Below, in pieces: positions 31,347 to 42,671 of a DNA stretch of 64,000 nt. Origin of the DNA: Monomorium pharaonis (lineage: Eukaryota; Arthropoda; Insecta; Hymenoptera; Formicidae). Where the stretch lies: NCBI RefSeq assembly GCF_013373865.1, contig NC_050470.1, forward strand, positions 12,822,183-12,886,182, in the 5' to 3' direction. Every line of letters begins with the position of its first letter. Within the stretch, counting starts at the first letter, position 1. The notes under the pieces were generated by a model. That model was not told where the DNA came from. It did not search any database and worked only from the letters and a program-made list of their open reading frames with translations. Position numbers and translations under genes: made by a program.

Positions 31347-31576
31347 GATACTATCTTAGAGAATTTTCCTCTAATTTTCCTCTAACATTAGATGTTACAC
31401 AAAAAAACTTGAATATTAAATTTAAATTGATTGTATTATACATAGTAAAAATAATTTTCTTTTTATTATACATAGTAAGAACAATATATTACATTCATAT
31501 ATTTGTGTAACTTACCATCTAATTTTATTATCTCACGCGTTCCCGTTTAAGCACATACAGCCTTTTCTTTCTTTAA

Positions 31577-32859
31577 TGGGAGTTAGAGGACATTGATACA
31601 GCCACCATATCTCCGCATGGAAAATATCTAAGAATTTATGGAAAATATCTATGTCTCGAATCGATCTAAGCTGAGAGTTTTTTTAATACTATATTAATCC
31701 TCTGTAATTCATTTATCTATGCATAAATGAATTATATTGTTGCGTGCCGCGTGTCGCCCGATACATCCCTGAAGCGCCAGTCAGCTGACGGACCGATCGA
31801 TATTTTCGATCGGCCGGTTGCCGGAAGAATTTGTTATTTAAATAAATGAATTAAACGGCTGGTTGCCGGGAAATATTTTGTAAACAAATATTGTAGACAG
31901 TTTAACGTCGGACTCCTGCCGAGGAGGACGTGTCACGCGCTTTCTCTGTTGCAATAAAGCTTTTTGAGTTCCATAGACGTTTTGATTTTCTCGACGCGAG
32001 TGTGTGTGTGAGTGCGGGAGTGTCTTTCGACGTTCCGGCGCAACAATATTATAATCCATTTATGCGTGAATAAATGGGAGCGTCCCAGATGCGCACAGTA
32101 ATAAACGGACACAGCAGGCTGAGTAAAACGGACACAGTAACAAACGGACACAGACCAAACGGACACAGTAATAAACGGACACAGTAACAAATGGACACAG
32201 TAACAAACGGACACAGACCAAATGCGCACAGAGCGAAACGGACACAGTGCGAAACGGACACAGTAACAAACGGACACAGACCAAATGCGCACAGAGCGAA
32301 ACGGACACAGTGCGAAACGGACACAGACCAAATGCGCACGGACCAAATGCACACGGACCAAATGCGCACACTGCACATGCGCACACTGCACGTGCGCACG
32401 GACCAAATGCAATCCATGTACATTGCAAGCAGAGTAAAGTCCACATAGGTTAGCGACTTGGACGGGGTGGGTGCGGGAGGGGGGCCGAAGGCCCCCCTTG
32501 CACCCCCCCGTGTGTGTGTGTGTGTGTGTGTGCGTGCAAAGCATTCACTGCATCACATGGGTTTGCGACTTTCCGTGTATGCATTTGGTCTGTGCGCATG
32601 TGCAGTGTGCGCATTTGGTCTGTGTCCGTTTCGCTCTGTGCGTATTTGGTCTGTGTCCGTTTGTTACTGTGTCCGTTTCGCACTGTGTCCGTTTGTTACT
32701 GTGTCCGTTTGGTCTGTGTCCGTTTGTTACTGTGTCCGTTTCACTCAGCTTGCTGTATCCGTTTATTACTGTGCGCATCTGGGACTCACTCGAATAAATG
32801 ACCTTAGATATTTTCCATGTGGAGATATGATGACTGTATCAATATCCTCCAACTTCCCC
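31577..32859. mobile_element. Foldback element with mirrored minisatellites
   Basis: Outer arms 31577-31640 and 32796-32859 are inverted copies (GATACAG...ATATCTCC, GGAAAATATCTAAG). Inner arms carry arrays of short units such as ACGGACACAGTAACAA and ACCAAATGCGCAC (32092-32412), mirrored at 32578-32775. A (TG)n tract lies in the middle. An LTR is inserted in the left half. No protein; the long frames here are by-products of the repeat units. Inserted within the Harbinger element. Confidence 0.7.
31738..32045. mobile_element. Solo LTR, 308 bp
   Basis: Begins TGTTGCG and ends GCGCAACA, with AATAAA inside (about 31954). It is flanked by ATAT on both sides (31734-31737 and 32046-32049), a 4-bp duplication typical of LTR elements. 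The rest of the element was lost by LTR recombination. It interrupts the left arm of the foldback element. Not related to the LTR at 9211 beyond terminal bases. Confidence 0.78.
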
Positions 32860-33136
32860 TATATAATAATATATACTCATAAAGTCAATCAGGTACTAAT
32901 CGAAAGTTAATATAAACTAAAATGTTATAAGAATACAGGAACTGAAAGACTTGTTCTTTGTCTTTATAAACTAATATTAAAAATGTAATAATATACATTG
33001 CGTTTGTAAAAAAATAAAATAACTATTAAGGCTCTGTTCCAAAACGTTCTTTTTAGGATTTTTTAATCACAAGTAAAAATATAAAACTAAAAAGGGTTTA
33101 CTTTAATAAGTGATATGTTTTAAATATTAAAACATA

Positions 33137-34978
33137 TCACTTATTAAGAAACTTGGAAAGTGAATCAATTAGTTTTTCTTCCATGACCATTCTATCTTCA
33201 TGACGTTTTTGTTTTCGCTGTTCATGAATCTCTTTTTGTGAAAGTCTTTTTTCTAGCAATTTTGCCATTAATGTCCGTGTAATCTTTGTACTGCCTAAAT
33301 AAAAGAATATATATCTCTTTAAAAATAATTATCAGTTTTTATAAATTAAAATATTTAAAGTATATTAAAACACAACTAACCTGAAGACCTAATATCATCA
33401 TCAGAAGAATTATCATTAGTACATGAACTTGTAGAAGACGTATTTTTTATTAATAATCCACTTGATGAAGCAAGCGCAACAGGTTTGCACCAAGCTCTTT
33501 TTGCAAATATTTCTTCCATGATCTACAATACACAACTTAATATATCTTGTATCACATTAAATAAAGAAACATATATCAAACTAATTTAAGTAAAAAAAAT
33601 AATTATTCTAAACCTCAAAATGTTGCCAGGTACGTCGATCGTTGCCAGATTTGGCATTGTAATCTTTTATCGATTTATACGTTTTTTTCAAACTTCTTAA
33701 TTTTGAAGCACATTGAGGGCCCGTTACATTGTATCCCTTTTCCTTTAATAATGTAGCCACCTGTTCCCAACATTTTTTGTGTGACATCTTTCCATTAGTA
33801 AATTTTGTTTCTAGTTCCTGATACGTCCGTAATAAAAGAATAACACATGAATCAGTCCATCGATATAGGGAACCTGTAAAAATATGTATTATCAATTATG
33901 TAATCAATGCAATAAAGTTATAAAGACTATTAGATTTAATCATCTAATAGTTTATATTTTCTGATATTCTTATTCTGACCTAAATTTGTATACAATCTTC
34001 GAATATCATTGCTAGTATGCATAATAACAGTTTTTATTTTAACATTTATTAATTACATAATGTAACTAATAAATATAAATTAATGTAAAAAATATTAATA
34101 TTTATTAATTACAGGTAACTTGAAACAAATTATTAATGCTTTTCCTTTAACCTCTAAAAATGATATTATAATAGTTAAAATTTGAATAACAATAGAAACT
34201 GTGTAAATATAGTTCAAAGTTGAATAACAATTGGAACAGTAAATAGCACCAGTAATTAAACAATAAATAACATTTTAAATTTACCTTCTTCACATTCTTC
34301 TATTGGCAAATCATTATCTATAGTTGAAATTTTATTGATTGTATCTTGCATCATCTCATTTTCTTTATTTTGTTCTATAATTGCTGCATTTAAAAGAGTT
34401 GTAGCAAAAGAAATATCTGTAAATAGAACAAAATTTCTCAAAATTAATTCTTATAGGCAAATATGTGTAATATAATTGAAGGTAACAAAGTAAACTTGAT
34501 GTAAACTTGATGTAACAATAAAATTTACACATTTTAGAGAATAGATTGAAACCGATAATATATTCTAGGCCGGTATTCATAGTTGGGTCTTATATTAAGA
34601 TATCATTTTAAGTATTGTCTTAAGATGCCACCAGCCAATCACAGAGCCATATTAGCACCATTGTTATTTCATGTATATTTTCTTACTGAAGAGGATTTAA
34701 ACTAGGATTGAAATGTCTAAATTCACATATTAAGCAGTTAGTATAATAAATATACACATTACACATGAACATCTTGTGTCGGCAATAGTTAATCTACTTA
34801 AAAACTAAAACGGCATTTTACTTATAACGGCACATAAGGTTATGTAATTGAATAATTTTAATAGATTCTAATTGATATTTATCATCTTACCTGAAGCAGC
34901 ACGACGAGCATCATCAGGAGACAACATTACATCATACATTTTTTCACTTTCGGGACAGTATAAAGTTACTTTTTCCAT
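33137..34978 (-). CDS. Harbinger Myb/SANT-like DNA-binding protein, five exons, intact
   Basis: Binds subterminal transposon DNA and brings the transposase to the nucleus in Harbinger elements (known for the family). Minus-strand exons: 34978-34891, 34416-34285, 33873-33614, 33522-33381, 33294-33137. All junctions follow GT-AG, and lengths sum to 780 nt, exactly 260 codons with the stop. Exon 3 holds the Myb/SANT-like domain (RWTDSCVILLLRTY...WEQVATLLKEKGYNV...CASKLRSLKKTYK), with the three spaced aromatic residues W, W and Y. Exon 4 is Ser-rich; exon 5 is a charged coiled helix (LEKRLSQKEIHEQRKQK). No break is seen, in contrast to the transposase gene. Confidence 0.8.
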
Positions 34979-35207
34979 ATTTTTAACGAAACTTCTTTGG
35001 AATAAACACACAGCTTTAAGAAAATAAATAATATGGATGACTAGTGACGTCACACGCTCACGCCGACCCACCTCTTTAGCGCGAGCGTTGTGAGCGTTCA
35101 TTTGTATCGCCTATTGCTCACTACATCGTCCGCTGAGCGCCGCGAGCGATAAGTGGAACAGCACCAAGATCGATCTGAGCGTTGCGAGCGTTAAGTGGAA
35201 CGCACCC

Positions 35208-35606
35208 GTAGAAGATGCCGGTGGGATTGTGCACATCACGCACGCGCACGTGTGTGTGTATGTGTTTTACAGCAAAGGTAAGGATCTCGCGGTTCATCAC
35301 GCGCGCGCTCGCGGCTGTTCCTTGCAATTTCTTAAATGTCGTTTTATGTTGTTTTAAATGCGTTCAAATGTCTATGCGGCATTTTGAAAATTTCGTATAC
35401 AAACTCCATACTCTACAAGACTCATCTGTGTGTTAAACATTTGTTTTAAAACTTCTATACATAAACATTACGAGTACGCACCTACTCACATACATACCGT
35501 AATGTTTACAAGTAATGTTTACGTACAAAGAGACTTTAAAATAAATGTTCAGTACAAATTAAGACGACTCTCGTAGTATATTGAGCTCGTATACAAAATT
35601 TTCAAA
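35208..35606. other. Spacer with inverted copy of the Tc1 5' region
   Basis: 35336-35412 (inverted) partly matches 35540-35630, sharing ATGCGGCATTTTGAAAATTT against AAATTTTCAAAATGCCGT. This may be the TIR of the adjacent Tc1 fossil. No gene. Confidence 0.4.
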
Positions 35607-36200
35607 ATGCCGTGTAGACATTTGCCTACAACAGAAGTTGCACAAATAATCGCACTTCTTGAAGAAGGTTTTCGCATGCATCACGTAGCGCATCATGTTG
35701 GTGTGTCTATCTCTGTAATGAGTAGAGTTTGGTCACGATATCAAAAGACGTTATACGAGACATGAAGGCAGTGGTCGTGGTCGAATAACTACTGTTAGAC
35801 AAGATCGAGAAAGCGTCTAGTTATATTTGCCGTATGAGGACGAGCGTTGTCCTGCATAAACATAAAATTTGTATGCGATAAACGTAGAGGCAATTTGTAA
35901 GGTCCAAGAATTTCATTTACGTATCGAACACTTGTGATTGCAGGAGGTGGCAGGATCACTAATTCAGTTCGTTCTGCTTTGAAATACATCCCCACACAAT
36001 CACAGAACCACCGTTATGGGCTCGTACTAGCATAACACAGCGTCGATCACAGTTCATTTTATCAACGCCAAATAGGTGTACGAGCGTCATTGCTGTAAAG
36101 ACAGAAACGCGATTCATCAGAAAAGTACACATTTTTCCATTTTCCTGCGGTCCAATTTATGTGATTGCGCGCAAATTGAAGACGAATCTAACAATGTCTA
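35607..36200. pseudogene. Tc1/mariner-type transposase fossil with internal inversion
   Basis: The plus strand from the ATG at 35607 encodes the Tc1 helix-turn-helix N-terminus (TTEVAQIIALLEEGFRMHHVAHHVGVS). At about 35795-35815 the coding strand switches. On the minus strand 36200-35800 encodes the catalytic half, with FSDESRF (D), then FMQDNARPHTA (D) ending FLDL. The two halves therefore point at each other, so a breakpoint inversion or a composite of two copies is implied. Stops occur in both halves. Confidence 0.8.
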
Positions 36201-36639
36201 AGGGTAAGGCTGAAATCACATGGTGCGGAATAGAGTTGCGGAATAGAACGTGCGTCATAGAAGCAGCCAATCAGAGCTTTGCCGCAGTGTCTACAACCTT
36301 TTCTGCATGCGTTCGCGTCGATGGCGTCGTTGCGTCATAGCGTCATAGAACATCATAGCATATTAAGCATATTTGCAGTCTTGTATATGAAGCAATTGGT
36401 TCTCTTCCCAAATAGCACACGATATTCTATGGATATCTATTCTTGATCCATAAAGTATAAAGTATATACAGGACATTATACATATATAAAATAAATATTT
36501 ATGTATGGATATAAATGTATGTACGTCATATGTACATAATATAAATATACTTCGATGGATTAATTACTTATACATACCCACGTAATATTGTATGTATATT
36601 GTATTTATATACATGCAGGTACGTATTGAAGTTTACACT
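36201..36639. other. Spacer with possible element end
   Basis: CCCAAATAGCACACGATATTC at about 36408 resembles the terminal motif CCCA-x-x-TAGCA(C) of the TA-flanked elements elsewhere in the window. The partner end was not found. No gene. Confidence 0.35.
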
Positions 36640-37385
36640 TAAAATTGAGTGTTAATACTCGATTTTGGGAGTTTATTCCCAAATTTAAGTGTATACGCTC
36701 AAATCTGGAGTATTTACACTAAAGATTGAGTGTTTATACTCGAACATTGAGTGTGTACACCCAATGATTGGATGTTCATACCAAAGTTGGGATTTAAATA
36801 TTGAATATTTGAAAGTATACTCTCAACATTTGGATATGACACGTGAATCAATAAATGAGTGTATACTTCCAACATAAAGTGTGAACACTGAAACGTTCGG
36901 GATGTACACTCAACATCTATCGGTTGAAGGTATACATTTAATATTGAGTGTGCACTCTCAAACATTAGATTAGAAAATGTTAAATAAAAGCAAAAGCAAG
37001 AAAAGCAAGTTCAACCGAGATTAACATTAATCTGCATTGGTAGAAATGGACATAAAACGAATATCTAAAGTAAACATTCAACTATAGAGTGTTCAGCTGG
37101 CTTTGAGTATTAATTTGAGTATTACTTTTAACTTGGATGTTTACCATCTAATTGAGTGTTAATTTCAGTGTTATTCTTAAATTTAGGATTAACATTGAAA
37201 TTAACACTCAATTAGATGGCGAACATTCAAGTTGAAAGTAATAACACTCTAATTAAAAGTAAATTAAAGAGCAAACACTCAAGTTGATTGTTTACACTGA
37301 ATTGAGTGTTTACCCCTTGTTCCAAATTATACTCAACTTGAGTATTTTTTTAAGTGTTATTTTTAGTGTTTTTTCCGTAAGGGTT
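36640..37385. repeat. Array of diverged GAGTGTTTACACTC quasi-palindromes
   Basis: At least 25 irregularly spaced copies of TTGAGTGTT and its complement AACACTCAA, in both orientations, fill this stretch. There is no fixed unit length, so this is not an ordinary tandem repeat. No coding content. Confidence 0.65.
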
Positions 37386-37664
37386 TAAGAGCCACACAGC
37401 TGCAATACAATATTTTTTAAAATAAAAATGTAACACTTGTAACTATTTTCTTACCTGGCTTGCCATAAGATAACGGCATACTTGAAAAACTAGAAAGTGC
37501 ACCTTCAAATAACCCTTTTGATATTATTTTGATATCCTTTTAATTTTATGAACTGCCCTGCCAATTCTCTATAGTTCACTCAATTTAAAAGGGGATAAAC
37601 TTGTGAACTTTTTATCAACAGCAGCATACACTGGCACATTGTAAATTCCAAGCTTTGATAATTA

Positions 37665-38912
37665 TCCCACACTTTATTCTAAGGATGTCCCTGGGATGTT
37701 ATTTTGGGATATCGCAATATCGTTGGATATCCGTGGATAGTCTCAGATATCCAAGGAATATCCAAGGGATGCACAAATGTCCACTGATTTGACATCCAGT
37801 GAATATCTCAAACGATATCCAGAAGATGTCCAAGGAATTTCCTGAGATATCGTAATATACCCTAATGAAAGAATTTGTCAGAATTTTTTAGATTTCTTTC
37901 AGGATTTCTGATAAATGTTCCGATTTTTTATAAAAATTGAAATGTTTCTCGAAAAAATTAAAAAATTCTGATTAATTAAAAAGTTTTTTGATCATTTCTA
38001 AGTATTTTTAAAGTTTCTAAGAATTGAAAAAAACTTGAACAAAAAATAAAAAATTCTAATTATTTCGATGGTAATTTTGTAAAAAGAAGAAGACTATACA
38101 ACATGTTTCAGCCAAGCCAGAGTCATACCTGTTAAAGCATGTTTAATCTCTATATCTGAAAAAACAGTCATCCATTCAAGTGTCAACCATAGCCGACGTT
38201 GCTTGACTTCGAAGACCGTACGCATCTTAACGCTTCGTAATGATCCATGAACACTTCTCGTTTACGCATACGTATTTGTTATAGATCATTACAATAGATG
38301 TTGTCAGATGGATGAACCATGTATAGTTACATTTTTATAAATAAATATAAAATTTTACAGTTTTTTTATTTATTTTCACATATGCGCGCAAAATAGCATA
38401 GTGGAATAACTTATTAAAACGTCTGTTTTTGCTCTGTTCGTATAAAATCAAAGAAATTTTTTAATGTTATTTTTTATAATTTTTTAATATTATTAATATA
38501 TGCCACATTGTTTCAATAAGTGTTCTTTCTTTCTGTTTTAATCTATGTTTCTTAGAGATTTAATTTACGCTTTTGTCACTCTTTTATTACATTATAATTC
38601 ACTTTCCCTATACACTTGATTTACGCTCCATTAATTGTAGAGATAAAAGATATGATGGAATATTATTTGGATGTAATAGGATATCGTAAGATATTAATAG
38701 AATATTTTGATATTTTATAATATTTTAAGATATATTTTAGGGATATCGAAATATATTAATAGGATATCATATGATATCTTAAGATATTTTACGATATTTT
38801 AGGATGTTTTTATAGGATATCCCGGGTGCTACTCATTGTGATATCCGTGGGATCGCATTCGTCTGTCTGGGATAATTTAAAATATCCTAAGGCTAAAATG
38901 TCCTGTGTGGGA
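37665..38912. mobile_element. Palindrome-rich TIR element (GGATATCC family)
   Basis: Inverted ends ATTATCCCACAC...AAGGATGTCC on the left and GGATAATTTAAAATATCCTAAGG...GTGTGGGA on the right. Clusters of GGATATCC-like words occur near both ends (37700-37860 and 38640-38890). Related to 21361-21504. The right boundary is approximate. Encodes nothing. Confidence 0.5.
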
Positions 38913-39164
38913 AGTAATGTCTTAAGGGGATGCTGGAGTTGTCTGTTTTATGACAAAAAGATAGTAATTTTTGTTTCACAATATCTTTTTATTTCTTTTA
39001 TAGATTTGGAAATCCTTCTCTAGAATAAAAGAATACGCATTACTACGAGTCTGTGGAGTGGAGTTTCTTCCAAAAACGGGAAAAAATTGTTAATTTGCTG
39101 TCACATCATAATAATATTTGAGATGGTCTTGAAATAAGATTTGATTATAGATGCGATCTACTTA

Positions 39165-39595
39165 ACGCTACAAATCGTCGTTTCCGAATAAAAAGGCGTT
39201 AACTCGGAAGTCGATTGAAAAAAGCGTTAACTCGGAAGTCGGTTGGAAAAGGCGTTAACTGGGGAGCCGGTTGAAAAAGATGTTAATTCGCCTGCTAATA
39301 TTTTTCACTTTATTTTAAGTTGGCAGCGCTGCCGAAATAATTTTGGTGCTTAATTTAAAATATAAACATATTTAAACGAAAATAAATATGCACATATAGA
39401 TAGAGCACCAAAATTATTTCGGCAGTGCTGTCAAAACTTAAATTAAAGCAAAAAATTTGAGCGCGTAAGTTAACGCTTTTTCAACCGGCTTTCTAGTTAA
39501 TGCCTTTTCTAATCGGCTTCCCAGTTAACGCCTTTTTCAACCGGCTTCTGAATTAGCGCCCTTTTATTCGGAAGCGATAAAACGAAACATTTTTG
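39165..39595. mobile_element. Foldback hairpin element
   Basis: Left arm has three copies of GGCGTTAACTCGGAAGTCGG-like units (39170-39290). The right arm has their complements (AACCGGCTTCCCAGTTAACG, 39470-39580). Nearer the centre, GCTGCCGAAATAATTTTGGTGCT is matched by its inverse at 39405-39435. The loop is about 50 bases. No gene. Confidence 0.65.
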
Positions 39596-39948
39596 AAATA
39601 TTTTATTGATCAATTTAAACAAAGAATTTTATGAATTGATTACCAATTAAAGATTGTTTCGAAGCGTTTGTGGCATCAAGTGGATCGTACCCTATGAATA
39701 CCGACCTTAGACGGCCATGATGTGTCTTATCGGTCTTATCTTATTGTATAAAGCCAATTTCAAGTGGCATTAATGACGCTGTACGTTACATCTAATTTGA
39801 AACTTTAATTTTATGGTTCTTAATATGTCATATAAAAATGTATAATTTTTATTTACATAAATTTACTTAGAAAATAAAAAAGAAAGCTATTCTAATTATT
39901 ATTTTTAAAGTAATTTAAAATAGTAAACAGTACTTGTAGAAGATACAG

Positions 39949-40155
39949 ATGGGCTTAAATTGCGTGCGGCCTGTCGATCCTTTATGTGCCGTAATACCAA
40001 GAAGCATTGAGCTCGACGCTTCACCAATTAAAGAATCAAAATTGCCAATTATCTTTTTAATTGGAGGTCCCGGTGCTGGAAAAGGTTTGTTACAATTTTA
40101 TTTACACTTTTATAAAACAATTTTTTAAAGCTAACATAAACATAAAACACTTTTG

Positions 40156-40199
<44 letters not shown>

Positions 40200-41576
40200 T
40201 GATAAAATTAATATTTTTTTATTTATACTTTTTAGGTATTAAAAATATTACTACATATTACTAATCACACGTATGTATGCATCCACGTAAATGCACGCAC
40301 ATACACATATATATGTACATTTGGCATATATTTTATAGAACAACAAATTATTAAATTGTTATGTTTAGTACAATATAGTTGTATAATATTTATCATACAC
40401 AGAAAAAATATTAGAATTAGTTTAACTAATATATGGATTAAAACTAATATATTTTAGGAATGATAGCTTTATATACAAGTAATAATTCTTGTTTACATAT
40501 AAAACAATGATAATTTTGTATATAATAATTGATCTTCTTTAAAGGATTTGATCATAAATTTCAGCAAAATATTATATTTTTATTTCAATATTATAATAGT
40601 CACTCAAAGAACAATGTTTTGATAACAATAAGTATAAAAATTCTTAATTAAAACATGTTGTTATTTTTCATTAGATATTTTTCTCTTACGACTTAACAAA
40701 AGTTATTATGAAAACATAATAAAAATATATTTTTGAAAATAAAATTATACAAAATTATTTACGTAAGCAAGTTATATCTATTAACGCTATACAATCCTAT
40801 TTTAATATTTATAACATTTTAGTAATAAAAATATTCTTAAAACAACATTTTTTGTACGTATTAAATTTGTACGTATTAAGTATTAAATTTAGTACGTATT
40901 AAAACGAATATGTACTTAAAATAAAAATTAATTTGCAATATTAATGTTGTGATTAGATGTGAAAAAAAAATTTAGGAACAATTTTAAATTTTTTATATTC
41001 AGTAATAATTTCTTTTTTTCTGCAGCGACACAATGTGTACGGATAGCAGAACATTACGGTTTCTGTGCCATCGTAAGTAGAGAATTATTGCGCGACGAAG
41101 TAAGCACCGGGTCACAAAGAGGTGTTATCCTGGCATATTTGATGTCTGAGTTTAAACTGGTTCCCGCTGATGTCATGGTAGAACTCATTAAAGCGAAGAT
41201 GCTGAGCAGTTTAAATAGCACGCGAGGTTTTCTAGTGAGTGGATTTCCTAGAGAGAAGATGCAATGGCAGCATTTTAACCGACAGATCCGACCGCCAGAT
41301 CTTGTTCTGTACTTATATGTCAGAAACTCACTGCTAATGGACAGAATTCTAGCTAGGACCATCACGGCTACCGAACGACAACAACGTAGTATTGATGAAA
41401 ATTGGCGACGAATCAAGGAGCACAGTCGAATGATGAAGCCTATACTTAAGTACTATAAAAAGCAATTAGTAACCATTGATGGTGAGAAAGATGAAATAGA
41501 AGTTTTTCAAGACATTTGCAACGCAATTAATAACACCTTGATAAACTTTCCAAGTACAGCTGGTAAAAACATTTAA
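39949..41576 (+). CDS. Adenylate kinase-like protein (AK1 type), two exons, divergent active site
   Basis: Would transfer phosphate between ATP and AMP in the cytosol. Exon 1 39949-40084 and exon 2 41026-41576 join at a GT-AG intron of 941 bp, giving 228 aa. The P-loop crosses the junction: GGPGAGK|ATQC (usual GxPGSGKGTQ). Then an NMP-binding region (SRELLRDEVSTGSQRG), a core R in SGFPR, and a short-lid type C-terminus (RILART...RRIKEHSR...KPILKYYKK). The short lid and length fit AK1. Two usual residues differ: S replaces the Asp of D-G-x-P-R, and A replaces G in GKGT. The gene is open and surrounded by transposons, so it is the only likely host gene here. Confidence 0.83.
40085..41025 (+). 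other. Intron of the adenylate kinase-like gene
   Basis: Starts GTTTGT and ends in a pyrimidine tract plus CTGCAG. It is AT-rich and contains a (TA)n tract at 40159-40195. No other gene in it. Confidence 0.75.
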
Positions 41577-42665
41577 CTGTAGAATTTATCCGTTTACAAA
41601 ATATTGTACTAAACTAGTGGTCCATAATGCATCAATTATCGTGCAATGTTATAAGTTTATTGACAAAATTTTATATTGCATTACAAAAATTAATGTGTTT
41701 TGCTATATGCTATGTATTTAAATATCTACATTTTAAAATATAATTAAAATATATATGCCTACATAAATTACAATTAATATTATAATAAGTGTATTAAACA
41801 AAAATAGCGAAATATATAAAACAGAAAAACTAGCATTTCTTTTATTTAAAATATGTTATTTGTTATTAAGTAATTTAGTTTATTATTAAAACATTTTATT
41901 TTTAAAAATTTATTTGTTTGTAACCCAATAAGTATCAACGTTTTTTACTTATCAAAAGAACTAAGTGAATAAATTAGAGAAAAATCTCCAATACTGATAT
42001 AGCTCTCTTAAATCCCCTCATTTCTGAACATTGCACTATATTAGTACTGATCCAAAAATATGCTTTGCTTAGATAATTAAAAAGATGAAAATTCATAGTC
42101 CTTACATTTATGGAAAAATTTGGCGTGCTCGATTCGCAATAAAACGCGATGACCCAAATATAATATTGTTAACGTATTAAAGTTCCTCCTTCGTTTCTTA
42201 GAAACTAAACGTTGTACTGTATGAATACTCTTTCATTTCTTAGAATCTAAACGTTGCACTGTATGTACTTAGAAACTAAGCGTTGCACTATATGATCTGA
42301 CGGGTCAATTTGACTAAATATAGACAGAAATTAGACTTATACTAGTCTTGTTTTGGATACGTTTTAAACGCTAGAACACTTCCATTAGTTCTTTTTTTTT
42401 AGTCCAATATCTATCTATATACTATTCAAATCTACATACTATTCAAATATTATCTACACTGTCGAAAAATGCCATTTAGTCAACTGAAACTAATCTAATT
42501 TATTCCAGGACAGTAAATTCAGTACAAAATTGAACAAATTTGCACTGTCCGCGATCGTCTAAACCCTCACAGCTCATTAACATTCCAATAAGGTTATAAC
42601 AATCTTTAATTGTAAGATGGTAACCTTCCACGGAGATTAAATAATCTGCTAGTAATCTACCAGCA
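41577..42665. other. 3' flank of the kinase gene and spacer
   Basis: AT-rich, with no second gene. 42180-42300 has three diverged copies of ACTAAACGTTGCACTGTATG spaced about 55 bases apart. The kinase polyadenylation site could not be assigned with confidence. Confidence 0.45.
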
Positions 42666-42671
42666 ACCCAT

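Larger units (their letters stand above)
29358..35207. mobile_element. PIF/Harbinger DNA transposon, two genes, perfect 32-bp TIRs
   Basis: Starts GGGTGCGTTCCAC and ends GTGGAACGCACCC; 32 bp at each end are perfect reverse complements (29358-29389 and 35176-35207). GTA lies directly outside both ends (29355-29357, 35208-35210), a 3-bp target duplication as expected in size for Harbinger. It encodes the two proteins typical of the superfamily, a DDE transposase (plus strand) and a Myb/SANT-like DNA-binding protein (minus strand), arranged convergently. Two other elements sit between the genes (31165-31346 and 31577-32859). Size 5,850 bp including those insertions. Confidence 0.93.

Noticed and set aside
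32049..32910. Overlapping frames of 70-200 aa with VCVRLLLCPF-like repeats
   Set aside because: Translations of the mirrored minisatellite units in several frames at once; not genes.
39949..39966. N-myristoylation signal at the kinase N-terminus (MGLNCV)
   Set aside because: Gly2 and Cys5 are suggestive, but position 6 is Val rather than a small residue usual in the motif, so I do not claim it.
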